Assembly (NCBI GenBank): GCA_023333565.1
Contig: JAJKFH010001094.1
Location: forward strand, 4,216,001-4,280,000
DNA length: 64,000 nt
Direction: 5' to 3'
Source of the DNA: Puffinus mauretanicus
Lineage: Eukaryota > Chordata > Aves > Procellariiformes > Procellariidae
This document shows positions 61,501 through 64,000 of this stretch, in pieces; positions within the stretch are counted from its first letter, which is position 1; each line of letters starts with the position of its first letter. The translations under genes and the position numbers were made by a program. The notes under the pieces are model-generated. The model saw nothing but the letters and a program-made list of their open reading frames with translations, was not told the DNA's origin and made no database searches.

Positions 61501-64000
61501 AGCAGCAATGAGTAGTGGTTTCCAGCATGTCTCCTGGAGCTCTGGGAATGGGTATTTTACTCAGCACTAAGAATAAGAGCCAGTTGGGATTGTTCAAATA
61601 AGCTCTTTCCTCCTTGATGTATTTTACTATCTCCAGTTTTGCCACAAGTGTTCTTCAAGTTGGTATCATTTCCCCTTTAGGGTTTTTTTTTCCAAGACTT
61701 CAGCTTTCCATGCTAGTGGTCCAGAACCTAACAGTCTGCTGAAGATAAACTAAAATGGGATGTCTCTTTTGGGCATGTACCATCTCCTAAAGGAAAAAAG
61801 TGAGAAACTCCAAATTTTGAGTTACTCATCTTTCTAGTGGAAGGAAGTTTCTCTGGATATTACCTTTTGTTTCAATATGAAAAAGGCTGATGGAATCAAT
61901 TACAGCTTTTTCTTCTGTTTTCAGACCTGAACTAAGAAAGCACAAAAGCAGCAGTGCACTCTTGCCCGGTATATTGCAATGTAATTGCACCATTCAATAA
62001 AAATTACAATTGGCTCTGCAGTACAAGGGAGAAGGGAACGAGAAGCTGACAGGCAAATTCTGGCTCACCTTAAACTTATGCGTGAGGAGCATAGTGTGTA
62101 TCAATGGAAGTGTAGATAGGACTAGGCCCTAGGGGTTATATTCTCATTACATTACCTGTTCACAAGATGTGAAGGGGGAGTAGACTGGCAGACTCCTAAA
62201 CTTATTAACTATTTTCTATTTGGGGAAGGTTAAGTTTTGAAGAAAAACATCCAGAAAAACATCCATGGGGTACTATTTATATCATCATAAGCTTGTGTCA
62301 ACCGATTTTAATAATGATTATTATTATAAAAAACAGCAACTCTTATCTCCGCCACTGCACACGTGCTGTGGTAATGAGGAATTTTCCAGTTTTTTTCCTT
62401 CTCCCTTCTGCTCCTTCGCACAATACCCTGACTTAACTCATTTTTCCTCTCCTCTTCCCCCCAGCTGTCAATCACTGTCACATTACTTGGCATCATACGC
62501 ATCAAGAAGAGCAGCTTTTTCCATCAAGTAAGCCAATTCTAAAGCTGCCTTCCCAGAGGCTACACAGATTGTGCAAGCTGGAGGAGCTCAGGAAAGGGTA
62601 AACTGGACAATAACAAAGGCTCCCAGAGCTGCTTCTGCCTGCCAATCTCTCATGCATGTATTCACACAGCGCTATATATAGGGCATGCCTCCAGGGCCAG
62701 AACCACATCTATCAGCTCCGCGAGCAGACCTCCTATCCACATCATTAATCACAGTAGGAGGAGGGAAACGGCTCATTACGCTACATCAATGGTATTGTCC
62801 ATTCCGTCTTCTACAAATTACAGGAGTTGTCTCAGTGTTGCGTTCAGCATCCCCTGACTTTTGAAGTCCATGATCCAAGAAAGGGAACAAAACTTCTTAA
62901 CAGGAGTGTTTACCTGTGGGCAACAGCGGTTAGCCAGCAAACTGCGTTTAGTGAGTTTAGAGTGCTATAGCAAGGCCAGCTTTCCAACGGATGTTTTTTC
63001 TACTGTTAAATCTTCGGTGGTGTTCCTTCCCTCTCCCAAAATGATAGATTTAAGGGACTTTTTCTGTTCTGCAGCATTGTTTTCAAGCCCCTCAGTCCAC
63101 TTCCAATATAGTTAGTGTGTGTGACATCTGTAAGGCATCCCCTATGGCTGACTGACTTCAGGTATATTTGAGTAAGAGCTTCCTGCAGTATTCTGGCCTT
63201 CCTTAAAGGTCCTGTGCTTTGCTGGAGAATCCTATGACAATTTATGGGTACCCTTTCAAAGCAGCATGCAGAGATTTGTCCACCTGATGTTAGAAGTCAT
63301 ATAACTACATTTTTGCTCACAGCTTTTAGGCTTGACACTTTGTTGCTCTCTTTTCTGCTTATGCACCTGTAAATGAGCCCTGTACTTCAAAATCTGTATC
63401 ATCGAGGTTTCACTCTCGCATATGACACGACAGGACAAACCTCTTGCCATGCAGCCCCTCATTGCTGCAGGGCTCATGTATATCAGTTCTGTACAGACCT
63501 TGCAAGGTTCTCCAGCTCTTCCTGGAAATGTTGGTGTTTTACTTGGTGTTTTCTAAACCCACCCTCCAGTAAGGTTTAAGCTCTTATCAGACTTTCTTCC
63601 TGGCTGATTTTGAGGATCACTGCAAAGTGCTTCCCTTGGTCTCATGAAGTCTGCATTGTAGTGGGCATGGATGTGACATTATTTTGATGGTTCTTAAAAC
63701 AAGCCTGCCTGTTACTAGAAGAGCAGTGTTGCCTGTTCCATAACAGACGCGCCTTCTGATAGGTGACCATGTCTTAAATTACAAAATAGATATAATTCAG
63801 TGATCACCAAGCCTGATGTTGGGTCCAAAGCTTGGAATGAGACATTTCTAGGTTCTGAGGGTTACCTCGGAGATACATGTGCCTGTTCTGTATCACTGGA
63901 CATTTTGTAGTGATATGTAGCAATATACTCCTAAAGTTATAATATTAGGAGGGATATGTGCCTATCTCCACATCTTCCAAAAGCTGAAATAGAGTTGGAG
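58597..64000 (+). other. TPK1 last intron or beyond, no gene seen
   Basis: AT-rich sequence to the end of the window. I found no match to the final TPK1 exon and no other exon, so I take it as continuing intron; DNA past the gene's end cannot be fully excluded. A 12-base duplication AGAAAAACATCC lies at about 62240-62263. Confidence 0.45.

Noticed and set aside
1..64000. CRISPR arrays, rRNA or tRNA genes, prokaryotic operons
   Set aside because: No regularly spaced identical repeats, no intact tRNA or rRNA sequence and no prokaryotic gene density. The window is vertebrate intronic DNA.

Overview
This window looks like intronic DNA from a bird. It has sparse interspersed repeats, two minus-strand CR1 retrotransposon copies with the usual avian 3' end, relics of old amniote SINEs (MIR-like), and long AT-rich stretches with no sustained coding frame. 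I call the organism a bird from the CR1 copies and low repeat load; I cannot name the species.

The one secure coding feature is a 112-bp exon on the + strand at 15449-15560. It encodes part of the C-terminal thiamin-binding domain of thiamin pyrophosphokinase 1 (TPK1), with a clean acceptor and a consensus GTAAGT donor. The window is therefore read as the 3' half of TPK1. Positions 1-15448 are the preceding intron. Positions 15561-64000 are the following intron, at least 48.4 kb long, because I searched by eye for the final TPK1 exon and did not find it. Very large introns are normal for vertebrate TPK1.

Layout: 1-1100 is AT-rich intron. At 1111-1216 there is a CR1 3' fragment. From about 2100 to 4350 lies a GC-rich, CpG-rich island that stands out from everything else. 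It holds a promoter-like segment with a TATA-like box, a decayed 120-codon open frame, and a three-copy ~173-bp tandem repeat. Pentanucleotide microsatellites follow at 4483-4706. A 1.5-kb 5'-truncated CR1 with broken ORF2 reverse transcriptase lies at 5622-7148. From there to the TPK1 exon is plain intron with a perfect CRE palindrome at 12758. Downstream of the exon are a possible tRNA-derived SINE (about 27057-27275), MIR-like relics (30738-30935, 35842-35975, 37430-37615), another old LINE/SINE tail (37780-37860), an exon-like segment (32936-33050) whose entry phase matches the TPK1 exon, perfect short hairpins at 39823 and 46809, and small tandem duplications.

I see no operon, CRISPR array, RNA gene or other dedicated system. 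The best candidates for something undescribed are the GC-rich island at 2.1-4.35 kb and the exon-like segment at 32936-33050.
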